Positions 33,286-45,750 of a stretch of 64,000 nt of DNA are shown here, piece after piece. The stretch spans positions 61,683,793 to 61,747,792 of the forward strand of contig OX326958.1 of the NCBI GenBank assembly GCA_946800325.1, read 5' to 3'. Numbering within the stretch: the stretch's first letter is position 1; the number at the start of each line of letters is the position of its first letter. This stretch comes from Luzula sylvatica (taxonomy: Eukaryota; Streptophyta; Magnoliopsida; Poales; Juncaceae). The notes below the pieces were generated by a model. That model worked only from the letters and a program-made list of their open reading frames with translations, was not told where the DNA came from and made no database searches. Position numbers and translations under genes: made by a program.

Positions 33286-33729
33286 ATTTTAACTTTAGAA
33301 TTTTCTTTCCAATCCTTCCCTTGCTTTACTCCTAACTGTTCGGTGTCCTAGTTTTGGAGCTTGTTTTGATTAGGATCTCTATAATCCTACGGATTATAAA
33401 ATGTGGTGTTCGGTCTGCAAATAAATTCATAACTTTTTGGAATAGGAAGGGTGGGAACTTTGGGAAATGGAGTGTTTTCGTGGCTTTGAAATAATCCAGT
33501 CAGACTGGATTTTTCTCAGGAAGGACCAAGGAGTGAGAATAGAATATTAAATTATTGACTTTTTACTATGTACTAGGACAATTGCTAAATTTGGTATTTT
33601 GATTTTTTTTGGTATTTAGTAGTTACATAATTTGTCCATTTAATATTTATTTTTTAGCATTCCATTTAATGGTATTAAAAAAATGATGTATTTAGAAATT
33701 AATAATATAATAATATATTTAAAATTTTT

Positions 33730-33739
33730 TATTATTAAT

Positions 33740-33780
<41 letters not shown>

Positions 33781-33843
33781 TATACTATAATAATAATAAG
33801 GTATTTAGAAATTATTATTAATAATAACAACAACAACAACAAC

Positions 33844-33904
<61 letters not shown>

Positions 33905-33963
33905 GTAGTAATAAATTAATACATAATTCAAAATGTATTTAGAAATTAATAATAATTATTATA

Positions 33964-33997
<34 letters not shown>

Positions 33998-34242
33998 GAA
34001 ATACATAATTTAAAATGTATTTAGAAATTAATAATGATAATAATATATAAATTAATACATAATTAAAGTATATTTATAGATTAATAATAATAATAATAAT
34101 AATAATAAATTAAAAATTAAAAATGTATTTAAAAATTAATAATAATAATAATAATAATAATAACAATAAATAATTAAAATGTATTTAGAAATTATTAATA
34201 ATAATAATAATAATAAATTAATACATTATTAAAATGTATTTA

Positions 34243-34297
<55 letters not shown>

Positions 34298-34352
34298 TGT
34301 AGAAAAGTAATAATAATAATAATAAAAATAATAATAAGAACAACAACAACAA

Positions 34353-34390
<38 letters not shown>

Positions 34391-34415
34391 CAACAATAAC
34401 AACAACAATCCTATG
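33730..34415. repeat. (AAT)n and (AAC)n trinucleotide arrays
   Basis: Long AAT/ATA runs alternate with a recurring AAAATGTATTTAGAAATTA spacer, and an (ACA)n tract lies at 34343-34405. They are absent from unit 2 at the matching point (51170), so this is a unit-specific expansion. The Cys- or Tyr-run peptides it spells are meaningless. Confidence 0.9.
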
Positions 34416-34555
34416 TTTTCATCAAACACCTTTTGAACATCCTACAATCGCAGTTTTTGCATTTTCCTGCTACCAGAGTTTCCTGATATTCATATATTGG
34501 TTTCCTGCAACTATGAGTTTCCTGCTGCTACACAAAACTGACCTAGCAAACACGC

Positions 34556-34945
34556 CCTAAACCACTTGGTTTGGAGGTAGAGGAGAGGAAAGGAAGGAAG
34601 GGAATAAATTCCCATGGTTGGTTTGGGAGTAGAGAAAGGGAAGGAAATGAAAGAGAAGAAAAAAACGAACATCTCAAGTAATGCATTAAATTGAAATGAT
34701 AAAAGATATATTTAGACAAAAGTCAATCATTTCCAAAAATATCATATTTTGAAAATTTTTTAATCTTTATAAAATTTGGTATATTGAAAATTTATGTTAT
34801 CATAATTTAAAAAAAATTAATTTGCTATATTTGTACTCTCCATTTACTTTTCATTCTCCTCCCTCCAAACTAAGCATGAATAAAATAAGTTTTTTACTCT
34901 TGGAAATTTTAATTTCTCCCCTTCCTCTCATTATCCCAAATCAAG
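34556..34945. mobile_element. MITE-like inverted repeat, copy in unit 1
   Basis: CTAAACCACTTGGTTTGGAGG at the left is mirrored by CCTCCAAACTAAGC and …CCCAAATCAAGCAAAACTT at the right. The same block lies at 51296-51690 in unit 2. Non-coding. Confidence 0.45.
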
Positions 34946-35286
34946 CAAAACTTAATTGAAATTGAAAATATTATATTTAATAACCATTTTCAATTATCAG
35001 TTATAAAAAAGTCACTTATATATTTTTGTTGGGCCCAAATTCAAGCCAATACTATGATTTCGTCCTATAACAAAATTCATACTTTTTGTATGTTCAATGG
35101 TTTCTTTATCCAATAACAAAAATTGAGGGTCTCATTTTTTACATGGACATGATTTTCTCTAATATCCCGTAAATAAATGAGGACGTCTCTGCCCATAATT
35201 AAGGTAACTAAGGACCAAGCAAGCATGCAAACTTAACTATCATTTATCAACACACACAAAATAGCTAACGTGCTTTGGGCTACCAC

Positions 35287-35845
35287 CTATGTTGCACGGA
35301 TACGGATACGGGTAGCGTATCCGATATGATACGATACGGATACGGCGATACCGCAATTTTCAAAAAATCACGGATACGGATACGGCTATATAAATATTAG
35401 TTTAATATTTTATATATAATTAATAAATTAGTAATAAATTAAATAATAAATTAATAATATTTTTAAATTAAATATCATGACAATAAATAATATCAACCAA
35501 ACAATACAAGTATCATAAAACTATCATAAATTTGTTTTAGAAATATTTTATCACTAATTTAGAAGTATCCTAGACGTATCCTATATAATTTATTTAAAAA
35601 TATTATGGGCCAAAATATATAATGGGGCGAAGTATCCTAAATGGAGTATCCCAGCCGTATACTGGACGTATCCCCAGTCGTATCCTGCCGTATCCCTGCC
35701 GTATCCGAAAAAAATAAATATTAAAATATTCGGATACGCCACGTGGCGTATCCGATACGTATCCGAGCCGTATCGCACCGTATCCGTATCGGATACGCGT
35801 ATCCTCAGGATACTTCTGCATTTTTTAAGTATCCGCATAACACAG
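35287..35845. mobile_element. hAT MITE with GTATCCG subterminal repeats, 8-bp TSD (copy 2 locus)
   Basis: It is flanked by GCTACCAC at 35279-35286 and 35846-35853. The ends CTATGTTGCACGGATACGG and CCGCATAACACAG are inverted repeats crowded with ACGGATACG/CGTATCCG. MSL copy 1 lacks it at the same place (GGGCTACATCTATTG at about 19979). A related partial end (CTATGTTGCAGGGATAAG) lies at 35981. Confidence 0.9.
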
Positions 35846-36376
35846 GCTACCACCACTTGAATTTATTAGTGTTTCAAGACACACATTTCGCATTTCAATC
35901 GTACTCATGCCATTCGTACAAGCTTGTACATTGCAGCACAAGATGCATGATTGTAGAATTGTTTGTTTAGAGGCATCTCGACCTATGTTGCAGGGATAAG
36001 AATACGAGTATCATATCCGACACGATACGGATATTGTGATATTGTAATTTTTAAAAATCACATGATACGTTACGTCTATTTTCTTATTTTATTAATTATA
36101 ATTTACATATTTAATATTTTCATTTATAATATGTTTGACATAAAATATACTAAAAGCTTGTTTTTACAAAATAATTTCTTATTAAGTAAACATTTATTTT
36201 GTTTAGTTATGTCCGGATGTGTGAGGTCTTATAATGTTGTCTGCTGTAGACTGTATTGTTCTCGAAATCATGTTAATAAACATAAATACATCCTAAATTC
36301 AAATCATAAAACTAATTATTTCACCTCACCATCAATACTAAATCTCAACTCATAATGATAATATCTATAACCTAAC

Positions 36377-39300
36377 CTAATTAATTAATTCGCCAATACT
36401 AGACCAAGTAGAGGGCAAGCGAGTCGAATTCACAGATGGCAAATTCCTAACATTGACGTCGAGTGGATGCATTCGATACTCGATATCATGCTCTCTAAGA
36501 ACCCTAATCATTTCTTGCATCACAAGTTCCCTCCTCTCGAATCTCATCCCCATATCTTGAAAATTAATCCTTTGTCTCATCCAAATAGATACTTTCAACT
36601 TGTTCGAGTCTTCCACGTCTGTCAATACCACTAGAGATCCAGGATACCAATGCTCCTTTTTGTTCTCCATAAACCTTCAAACATCAAAAATACAACAAAT
36701 TAATACTTTAAAATTAATTAAAACGAGGGAATTTGTGAAAAGGAGTAGAAAATGGGAGGTGCATACTGCGTTATTTTCTCCTTCATTTTGGCGATTTTAT
36801 CTGGTGGTGTGGCGACATGAATTGTGAAATCGATCGAGTCTCCCATATCAGGACTGCGGTAGTAATTGCTTATTGGTTTGGTGGCGAGCACGTTATTTGG
36901 ATACAATATTTTCAAATTATCGTATCGAAGAAATACCGTCGTCATTATATGCATTTCCTCCACAACCAACTAAACAACACCAATTTACTCGACTCACAAA
37001 CTTAGATTAAAAATAAAATAACATCAATTGAGAATTTCTTTACCTGAATATCGTCGACTTCGCAACGGTCACCAACATCATAAGGATGTATGACGAAAAG
37101 GAAAACGATACATTCGAACACGATTTTTACAGTGTTTCCGAATACAAAAACCGCTAATAAGAGTTGTGAGCTCAAAAAGACGAAGAAATGAGTTGTCGCG
37201 ATTTCGAGTATTAACAACGAGAGCGCAAAGACGATTATGCCCACAACTGCATTTGCCATTTGGTGTAGTTTGTTAACCGCGGTTTTTGTGTCGTTGAGTG
37301 TTAATGCCAATGCTTTTCTCTCTCTAAACGCATTCACCTGTTTAGAATAGCAGGGAGGGGTGTGTGTATAATTNNNNNNNNNNNNNNNNNNNNNNNNNNN
37401 NNNNNNNNNNNNNNNNNNNNNNNNNNNNNNNNNNNNNNNNNNNNNNNNNNNNNNNNNNNNNNNNNNNNNNNNNNNNNNNNNNNNNNNNNNNNNNNNNNNN
37501 NNNNNNNNNNNNNNNNNNNNNNNNNNNNNNNNNNNNNNNNNNNNNNNNNNNNNNNNNNNNNNNNNNNNNNNNNGTGTATAATTTTCAGTAAGGTAAGGGT
37601 TTTTATGTAATTGGATAATTAAATACTTACCACCCAATTTTTGAGGGATTTTTTGCCGACTCTCTTGTGTTCTTTGCATCTATCGAAAAGATTCATTGCC
37701 TTCAAGGCCTCTTCTTCTCGCATAAATCTCGTTAAATCCGCAAAATATAAATACCTTAAAATTTAAAAATATTATTACTTAAAAAATGAAGGAATTAAAA
37801 TTTGAAAATAAAATAAAATAAAGAAGACCAACTTGGAGCCGGGTTTGGCAACATTGCGAAAGATTTTTCTAGCTGCAAGTTGGGCCTCGTGTTCGCTCAA
37901 AATATGCATTGAAGACTCGTCACAATCTTCAAAATCCCCATCTTCCTCCAAAATCTTCTCGTCCAAAGTAGCCAAAGCTCTGTACCTCACAATCCTCATC
38001 AATCTCTTCATATTCCAAGCTGAAATATTCTTCTGATTTAGCTTGTGAAGCTGGTCTATCGTAATGCCCCCATCTTCTATCTTATTTACCGACATTGCCC
38101 TAGAGAGCTTTATATTCTTGTTGTTCTGATTATTATTATGTGGGGGGTTTTTCTCTTGGAGGTCGATTGGCATTTTGGCCCCTGCTTTTTGGAGTTTTTT
38201 TACTTCTGCCATTGTTTGGGTCTCTTCGTGAAATGGCAGGCCTGACAAGGTTTCGATTATGTATTGGTTGAATAATGTCTCTTGTATCCTGTCAAAATAT
38301 ATACTCACGTGGAATGAAGAGGCCAATACCTAAATAAAAAATTTAATCAAATTTAAAAATATAAATTACATAATTGATTATTGATTACCTTAATAAGGAG
38401 GGTTTTGACAAGGCGAAGAATCGTCGCAACGAGAAGGCAGAGTAGAATTTTACTAACGTAGGGTAAAACAGGGCTTAGAGAAGTTCTCTTATTGAATAAA
38501 TATCTCCAAGAAATAAGAACGAGACCGAGCCATAGACAATTTTGAACGGCACTTCTCACTCCATAAACGAAATATAGAACTCGTTTTCTGAGCAAAAGGC
38601 TTCTTTCGATGAGAAAAACCGCCATTCGAACAAACCAACCCGAGACTAGGCGACCACACATGAGAACTAAGATCAGTACCTCCCATTTCCATAAACGGAG
38701 GCTCCAGATTGTTCGTCGCTGAAGAACTGGGAACACCAAGCTGCAGGTTAGGGCTCCGATTATTAGGATGAGACCCAGCCATTGGAGGATTGTTAAGATG
38801 CTGATTTTCGTTTGTTTTAGTTCGTCCGGGATGTCAGAATCCATGAAGGGATCGTCGTCGTCTTCATCTGCAGGTCCGTATTTGGGACGTGGACTGCCGG
38901 ATTTATACTGTCCTGAGGTAGGATGGAGGGGTGGTCGGCCGGATCTCCGATCAGGCGAGGGCGGAGGAGGCGACTGATAATCCATCAGGCGTGATTTGGT
39001 TTTGTTTCTCGGCTGAACCGACGTTCGTTTGAAAGATGAGTTGGATGTGCAACTGACGACCTCCGCAACATCACGATCCTTCTCCTTTTCATCATCAGAG
39101 GACTCGGACGAGGAAGAATCGGGCGATTGATTCGGATTCACGCGAGGCAGGGGAGAATCCTCCCTCTTCAAATCATTCATTTCAAGATCCATATCCGGAG
39201 ACATCCTAGCACCAGTAGCCTGACTCTTGCGCAAAAACGAACTAATCAACCTCGAAGGCGGATCCTCGGTGGACCAGCTAGGATTAAAAGCAGTTTCCTG

Positions 39301-39444
39301 TGAAAAATGAAAATCGTAGCTACCTTCATTTCGGCCGTAACCATCGATTTTGACGACCACCTCATCATGACGATCGGCATTGTGATCCTGATTGTTAAGC
39401 TCTGGCAAGGACGAACTGTGCTTGTGAGACCCGTGGGATTTCAT
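36377..39444 (-). CDS. MSL10-type mechanosensitive ion channel, copy 2 (intact except for a gap in intron 3)
   Basis: Exons 39444-38389, 38329-37833, 37754-37631, 37337-37044, 36969-36767, 36674-36377 (823 aa) use the same splice sites as copy 1. Exon 1 is 14 codons shorter, having lost the DSLRKS and ETGKIW segments, and the C-terminus has four extra codons (SSIGELIN). All membrane, pore (VIHPYDVGDRCEVDD) and MscS C-domain motifs are present. The 200-N gap lies in intron 3, between exons 3 and 4, and does not touch coding sequence. Substitutions against copy 1 include ALWLL to ALSLL in TM5 and FGETVKT to FGNTVKI near the pore. Confidence 0.92.
37374..37573. other. Assembly gap (200 N) in MSL copy 2 intron 3
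   Basis: Exactly 200 N. The left flank ends GTGTATAATT and the right flank starts GTGTATAATT. The ungapped copy 3 has a single GTGTGTATAATTTTCAG here, so the true gap is probably zero or slightly negative. Confidence 0.95.
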
Positions 39445-39500
39445 GGAGAAAAACCACCACAATGCTGCTCTGGTGAAGGAGAAAGGAGAGTGGAGTAGGG

Positions 39501-39506
39501 TTTATA
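39501..39506 (-). promoter_or_regulatory. TATA box of MSL copy 2
   Basis: CTATAAACC on the minus strand, same spacing to the ATG (about 57 bp) as in copies 1 and 3. Confidence 0.5.
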
Positions 39507-40631
39507 GAAGAGTGTGCACTGTACTGTGGTAGCCAGGTGGCCGTAGAAAGCAAAGATCAAACGAAAGACTAAAGGAGCGTAAATTATTGGAGGCGGTGGG
39601 TTTGTTCATACGGGTTCGGAGCCCACCGGACCAAATCATGTCCACAGATCCACATACCTCCAAAACAATTGGATTTAATCATGATTTGCCTCCGTTTGAT
39701 TGAATTTTAACGTTCCGTTTAACTCGTGTCTTACTCAGATTAGACAAGGCTCCTCCATTTTGGAAATCTCAATCTGGCGAAATTCTCCCTCTCCTCCATG
39801 AAAAGGACTCCAACCATACCACCATTAAGAGACAGAGACGTGTTCACCATCCGTATGATTACATTCCGCCTGTTCTCGCCTCGTACAAGTATGCATTTTA
39901 AGAGATCTGAGCGTGTAATTCCATTGCATCTCTCCATTGAAGATGAAACTACATAGTTCGTAGAGTCGGCGACACTCATCCGGAGGCTCCGGCTTCCGGC
40001 CCGACTATGACCCGATCCGGTGGGATTTGGTGATGGACGCAGCAAAAAGGGCAGGGAGGGACTCGTGAGTGAGTGTAAGGCATAGATAAGGGCTACGCCA
40101 AGGGCTGGAGAGGGCGCGGTGACAGGGTTCCAGGGAAACAGTAGTACAATTTTCACGGAGTGAAATTTTACGAAGAAGAAGATAGACGGAGGAAAAATGT
40201 GGAAAGGAATGTAATAAATTTCTGATATTTTGTGAAATTAAGTTGTAGTCTTTCGTGTGTTAAAACTTATTTGCTATAGTAATTATATGTTATTCTACCA
40301 ATTATTATAGAAAGTATCACTAATGGGATCATAGCCTTTAACTTTTTCAATAAATAATAAGAGCATTTATGACAATAATATTTAAAAAAATAAAATCGAA
40401 AAATAATCTTGTTTATTTATTTTTTTGAAAAATATTTTATAATTAATTCAAATTGAGTTTTAAAAATTTGATGACATCTCGGTGAACTAATTAGAAAATG
40501 TACACTTAAGCAGGAATATTAAAAAAAAAGGTTCGGAGTATGTCCAATGCTCACCGGACCAAATCATGTTCATGTATCGCTTGAGCCGTCAGATCTCATC
40601 AGACTAAATTATGATGCGATTAGATCTATCA

Positions 40632-41096
40632 TAGGGATGTCAATGGGCCGGGTAAAACCCGAACGCGCGGGTATCCGACCCGAACGGGGCGGGTAATACC
40701 CGAAAAAAAATACCCGCGGGTCGGGTTTTACCCGAAAAATACCCGCTCCGGGTTCGGGTACGGAGGTAATTCTTTACCCGCGGGTATACCCGAACCCGAA
40801 CCCGAAAAATACTCGAAAATACCCAATGATATGAAAATTTGTGATGTTTCATAGATTAATTGTTTGTAATATTTGTATTTTTAATGTATTTTGTAAAAGT
40901 TTCTTGTTTTATGTATATAAAATTGTGTGTGATTTTACGTATTTGTATAATAATTTTAAATTTTTTTTTTTAGATTTTATATAGGTGATTTTCGTGTAAC
41001 GGGTTCGGGTATACCCGTTACCCGCGGGTATTTTGGTTTCGGGTTCGGGTATGGGGAAGGCTTATCCGAACCCGACCCGCCCCGTTGACATTCCTA
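40632..41096. mobile_element. hAT MITE rich in ACCCG/CGGGT, 8-bp near-TSD
   Basis: TAGGGATGTCAATGGGCCGGG at the left mirrors CCCGTTGACATTCCTA at the right. The flanks ATCTATCA (40624-40631) and ATCTAACA (41097-41104) differ by one base. Dense ACCCG/CGGGT subterminal motifs fit hAT transposase-binding arrays. Confidence 0.8.
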
Positions 41097-41161
41097 ATCT
41101 AACATCTCTTTATTTCCTCGGTTAATCAAATATAGAAGGGAATCTTGCTCCAAATAATTAT

Positions 41162-41252
41162 TGCCGTCAATGGTCTCATAGCTTAGATAGTTGAGTGCTC
41201 TGCACAATAAACCCTCATGTTGTAGAGGTTGTAGGTTCGAATCCCGACGGCA
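41162..41252 (+). repeat. tRNA-like sequence (probable SINE head or tRNA pseudogene)
   Basis: TGCCGTC at the start pairs perfectly with GACGGCA at the end (a 7-bp acceptor-like stem). TAGCTTAGATAG resembles a Pol III A box and GGTTCGAATCC is a perfect B box. The T-stem pairing is poor and no good anticodon arm forms, so a functional tRNA is unlikely. Confidence 0.55.
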
Positions 41253-41940
41253 TCAATATAAACAAAGAAAACCTATAATGGCCACGATTCTTGGCTTATG
41301 ATTCTCTTAAAAAAAATAAGAATATTGTCTTATATATTCTCCTCAAATTCTCTCTTTCGTTTTACTACTTTGATCTAATATATTCGAGGTCTCGACACAT
41401 TGTCAAACTTTCTTCAAAAAAAAAAAAGTGGAAGGCTTCTCTCTCTCATGTGTTTATCTTGCTCATTTGGAAAAGACACTGTTTTTATTCTTCGTCACCT
41501 AATTTATTTTATTGCTTATATATGTTTAGTTCTTTAGATAAAACATGTTATGATGTTTTTGTTGGCAAGATTAATTCTTCTCTCGGCACTTATATTCTTC
41601 TGATAACATTATATTAATATTCCTAAATTATGAAGTATTTTGCAAACGTCTAATATTATATTAGTATATATCAAATTTATACACATAACAAATCATGCTC
41701 TGATCCAAATGCACGGATCATCAACTTATTCATAACATCCAGTTCTCTCAATTCATTTAAATTATAAATTCAATCTAATATGTGTCCAGTTACGTAAGTG
41801 CAATAGCCTCCCATTCTCGGAGTATGAGTATCGAAATATATACATACATAATTTATAGGTTAGCACAAATTGCAGCATTTTAACTTTCTTATCTCCTTAT
41901 TTGGTAGTTTTCTCTTCGTTTTTAACTTTCTTATATTTTT

Positions 41941-42389
41941 GGGTGGCGCTATTGCAAGAGCCAACATGGCTAAATTGAGAGCAATTTCAATTTTATTTTA
42001 TCAAATGACCGTTATACCACCGTTAATGGTAAATTGATGATTGATATTTCTTATATTTATCTATTAGTTTATCACTTTCCATAAATCATGCAAATAAAAT
42101 CTTTCATATATAAAACATATTTTTATTCTTAATTTTTTCATCATAAAAAAACAATTAAATTGTAACATGTCATATATATTTAAATATGAAAATTAATATA
42201 TTAGTTAGATTTAATTTTTCCATAATATTAAGAAAAATATTTTTGCATTATTCATGGAAGATATAAATAATGGTATATAAGTATAATAAATATCAATCAC
42301 CGTAAATAGGGGTATAGTGGTGATTTGATTAAAAAAAATTCGAAATCGCTCTCAATTTAGCCATGTTAGCTCTTGCAATAGCGTCACAC
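41941..42389. mobile_element. Mutator-like MITE in tandem unit 1
   Basis: The ends (G)GTGGCGCTATTGCAAGAGC and GCTCTTGCAATAGCGTCACAC are inverted repeats of about 90 bp (CATGGCTAAATTGAGAGC and onward). The 9-bp flanks ATATTTTTG / ATATTTTTT match at 8 of 9. Confidence 0.8.
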
Positions 42390-43852
42390 ATATTTTTTTG
42401 TGGAGTCAGTTTAGAAGTTCAATCAAAATTTGCCAGGTCCAAAATCAAATAATAAAAAATTAGCACTCCACATAAAGGCGAAGAAGACTGCCACATAAAA
42501 AAATAAATGACTAAGAGAGAAGAGAAAGAAGCATTCTACTTTTAACTAGAGTAATTATGGGAAACAAGATTCACTTTTATATTTGACAAACGGAGGAACT
42601 AAATAGACGTTAGATCTAATATCATCGTAACTTATTTTGATGAGATATGACGGCTCAAGACGTGCATGGACATAATTTGATACGGTGAGCATTGGACATG
42701 CTCCAAACCCTAAAAAAAAATGAAAGTAGCAATTTTTTGTTGCAAGGAACTTATACATGTTCCCATATTGCATCCTCAAGCATTGTATATCCTAATTAAT
42801 AATTAACTAACATGACAATTAACACATTCATATAAATAATAATTAATTAATGCATAATTAATATTTGAATTGTCAAATTTGAATTAATATTAATTAATTT
42901 TAAATTATATATTTTTGAATTATCATGTTAATTATGTGTGTCAAATAAAACTTAGAAAGTGTAACGGAAAATCTTGGAAAAGATACAATATTGGAGGGTG
43001 TGCCTGCACAAAAGAAATGTGGAAATTTTATTTTGCTCCAAGTTTTCCCCACAATATTTTTCATATTCTATTTAACACACATAATTGGCATGATAATAAA
43101 AAAAACACATAATTAATATTATTTAAAATTTATAAATTCAAATTAGTGGTAATCATATATTGACTGATTATTAATTATATAATTTGTGTTTATTATCATT
43201 TAATTAAACATGTTAATCAAAGCATAAAAAATGCGAAAGGTAAAATTTGGATTAAATCAAAAGATCTGTCAATTGATTTTTGAAACCAGATTTTGATTAG
43301 TTTTGGAAAAAATTTCAAGACAAGACTATTTTTTGAATTATTTTTCCAAACAAGATTACTGTCAGAAATGCTTCTCTCTCTCATGTGTTTATCTTACTAA
43401 TTTGGAAATGACTGTTTTTATTCTTCGTCACCTAATTTATTTAATTGCATATATATGTTTGATTCTTTAGATAAAACATGTTATGATGTTTTTGTTGGCA
43501 AGATTAATTCTTGTCTCGGCACTTATATTCTTCTGGAAACAATATATTAATATTCCAAAATTATGAAGTGTTTTGCAAACGTCTAATATTATATCAGTAT
43601 ATATCAAATTTATAACATTCAAATTTATACACATAAAACATTATGCTCTGATCCAAATGCACGGATCATCAACTTATTCATAACATCCAGTTCTCTCAAT
43701 TCATTTAAATTATAAATTTAATGTAATATGTGTCCAGTTACGTAAGTGCAATAGCCTCCCATTCTCGGAGTATGAGTATCGAAATGCATTTTAACTTTCT
43801 TATCTCCTTATTTGGTAGTTTTCTCTTCGTTTTTAACTTTCTTATATTTTTT

Positions 43853-44301
43853 GAGTGGCGCTCTTGCAAGAGCCAACATGGCTAAATTGAGAGCAATTTC
43901 AATTTAATTTTATCAAATGACCGTTATACCACTGTTAATGGTAAATTGATGATTGATATTTCTAATATTTATCTAATAGTTTATCACTTTCCATAAATCA
44001 TGCAAATAAAATATTTCATATATAAAAAATATTTTTATTCTTAATTTTTTCATCATAAAAAAACAATTAAATTGTAACATGTCATATATATTTAAATATG
44101 AAAATTAATATATTTGTTAGATTTAATTTTTTCATAATATTAAGAAAAATATTTTTGCATTATTCATGGAAGATATAAATAATAGTATATAAGTATAATA
44201 AATATCAATCACCGTAAATAGGGGTATAATGGTGATTTGATTAAAAAAAATTTGAAATCGCTTTCAATTTAACCTTGTTAGCTCTTGCAATAGCGTCACA
44301 C
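43853..44301. mobile_element. Mutator-like MITE in tandem unit 2
   Basis: The same element as at 41941, carried along by the tandem duplication. Here both 9-bp flanks read ATATTTTTT, confirming a MULE-type target duplication. Confidence 0.8.
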
Positions 44302-45200
44302 ATATTTTTTTGTGGAGTCAGTTTAGAAGTTCAATCAAAATTTGCCAGGTTCAAAATCAAATATTGAAAAATTAGCACTCCACATAAAGGCGAAGAAGAC
44401 TGCCACATACGAAGATAAATGACTAAGAGAGAAGAGAAAGAAGCATTCTACTTTTAACTAGAGTAATTATGGGAAACAAGATTCACTTTTATATTTGATT
44501 TGATACGGTGAGCATTGGACATGCTCCGAACCCTAAAAAAAAATGAAAGTAGCAATTTGTTTTTTTGCAAGGAACTTATACATGTTCCCATATTGTATCC
44601 TCAAGCATTGTATATCCTAATTAATAATTAACTAACATGACAATTGACACATTCATATAAATAATAATTAATTAATACATAATTAATATTTGAATTGTTA
44701 AATTTGAATTAATATTAATTAATTTTAAATTATATATTTGTGAATTATCATGTTAATTATGTGTGTCAAATAAAACTTAGAAAGTGTAATCGAAAATCTT
44801 GGGAAAGATACAATATTGGGCCGTGTGCCTGCACAAAAGAAATGTGGAAATTTTATTTTGCTCCAAGTTTTCCCCACAATATTTTCTATATTCTATTTAA
44901 CACACATAATTGGCATGATAATTAAAAAAAACATAATTAATATTATTTAAAATTTATAAATTCAAATTAGTGTTAATTATATATTGACAGATTATTAATT
45001 CTATAATTTGTGTTTATTATCATTTAATTAAACATGTTAATCAAAACATAAAAAATGCGAAAGGTAAAATTTGGATTAAATCAAAAGATCCTTCAATTGA
45101 TTTTTGAAACCCGATTTGGATTAGTTTTGGAATATTTTTCTAGACAAGATTATTTTTTGAATTATTTTTCCAAGCAAGATTACTGTCATAAATGCTCCTA

Positions 45201-45750
45201 AAAAATACCGCTATCCATTCAATGCAGCTTTTCTTTCTTAAAAAGGACCTTAGATCCCCAAAAAAACATTATTTTAGAATTTGAAAATAATATTTTACTT
45301 AATAAAAATGAATTGTTTTTTAATTATAATTTAATTATTATAATATATTTTAAAATTATAATAATTTAGAAGGTTCAATTTATAGTTATAATTTATTTAT
45401 TTATGATGTATTTATTTTTTCATTTTTAGTTAATAATTGTTATTTATTTACTTATGATGCTTTTTTATTTATTTGTGATGATGTATTTTTTTAATGATTT
45501 CGATAACAGATCTGCATTCCGAATTGTCCATAAGTTGTATACATAATTTCAGTTTCATTTGTGTCTTTTCACTATATTATATTCAATAAATCATTTGTTA
45601 TTTTTTTTCAATCTTTTATATTTAAGACATTTTTGAACAAAATCCAATCCTCCTATCTGACTCGGCCGACTCTGGCCCGGCTCGACCGATTCTTACTCTC
45701 AGAATCGCACGATTCCGATTCTGACTTTCATACTTATAGATGAAAGGCTC
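45201..45750. other. Intergenic, no gene seen
   Basis: AT-rich, with some TTATTTATTTATGATG repetition around 45390-45490. No coding or transposon ends were identified. Confidence 0.4.

Larger units (their letters stand above)
30019..40320. repeat. Large tandem duplication, unit 1 (B1 + A2)
   Basis: It is collinear with 46571-63057 apart from unit-specific insertions. It starts at the AAACAGAGTT landmark, runs through a truncated MSL 3' fragment and continues into the complete MSL copy 2 with its 5' flank. Unit-specific material here: (TA)n plus MITE at 30139-30459, Helitron-like element at 31461, trinucleotide arrays at 33.7-34.4 kb. Confidence 0.85.
41430..45200. repeat. Tandem duplication of a ~1.9-kb noncoding unit
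   Basis: 41430-43364 and 43365-45200 align along their whole length (landmarks CTTCTCTCTCTCATGTGTTT, GATCCAAATGCACGGATCAT, ATTTGCCAGGT, TGTGCCTGCACAAAAGAAATG). Small indels differ, for example about 70 bp present near 42592 but missing in the second unit. No gene is recognised; the 61-65-codon frames (MNYHVNYVCQIKLRKCN) are simply repeated sequence. Confidence 0.85.

Noticed and set aside
34229..34429. Frame of poly-Cys and poly-Tyr
   Set aside because: Translation of ACA/AAT trinucleotide repeats; no protein support.
35590..35856. Frames rich in GYDT/RIRYGY repeats (also at 58484-58792)
   Set aside because: They follow GTATCCG subterminal repeats of the hAT MITE and are frame-inconsistent between copies.
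37002..37679. 225-codon minus-strand frame and two plus-strand frames crossing the N gap
   Set aside because: They exist only because N codons are read through. The minus frame joins exon 4 to a wrong frame of exon 3.
41162..41252. Functional tRNA gene
   Set aside because: Acceptor pairing and B box are good, but the T stem mismatches and no standard anticodon arm forms.
42915..43112. 65-codon frame MNYHVNYVCQIKLRKCN, repeated at 44740
   Set aside because: Present twice only because the 1.9-kb unit is tandemly duplicated; starts in AT-rich DNA with no family match.
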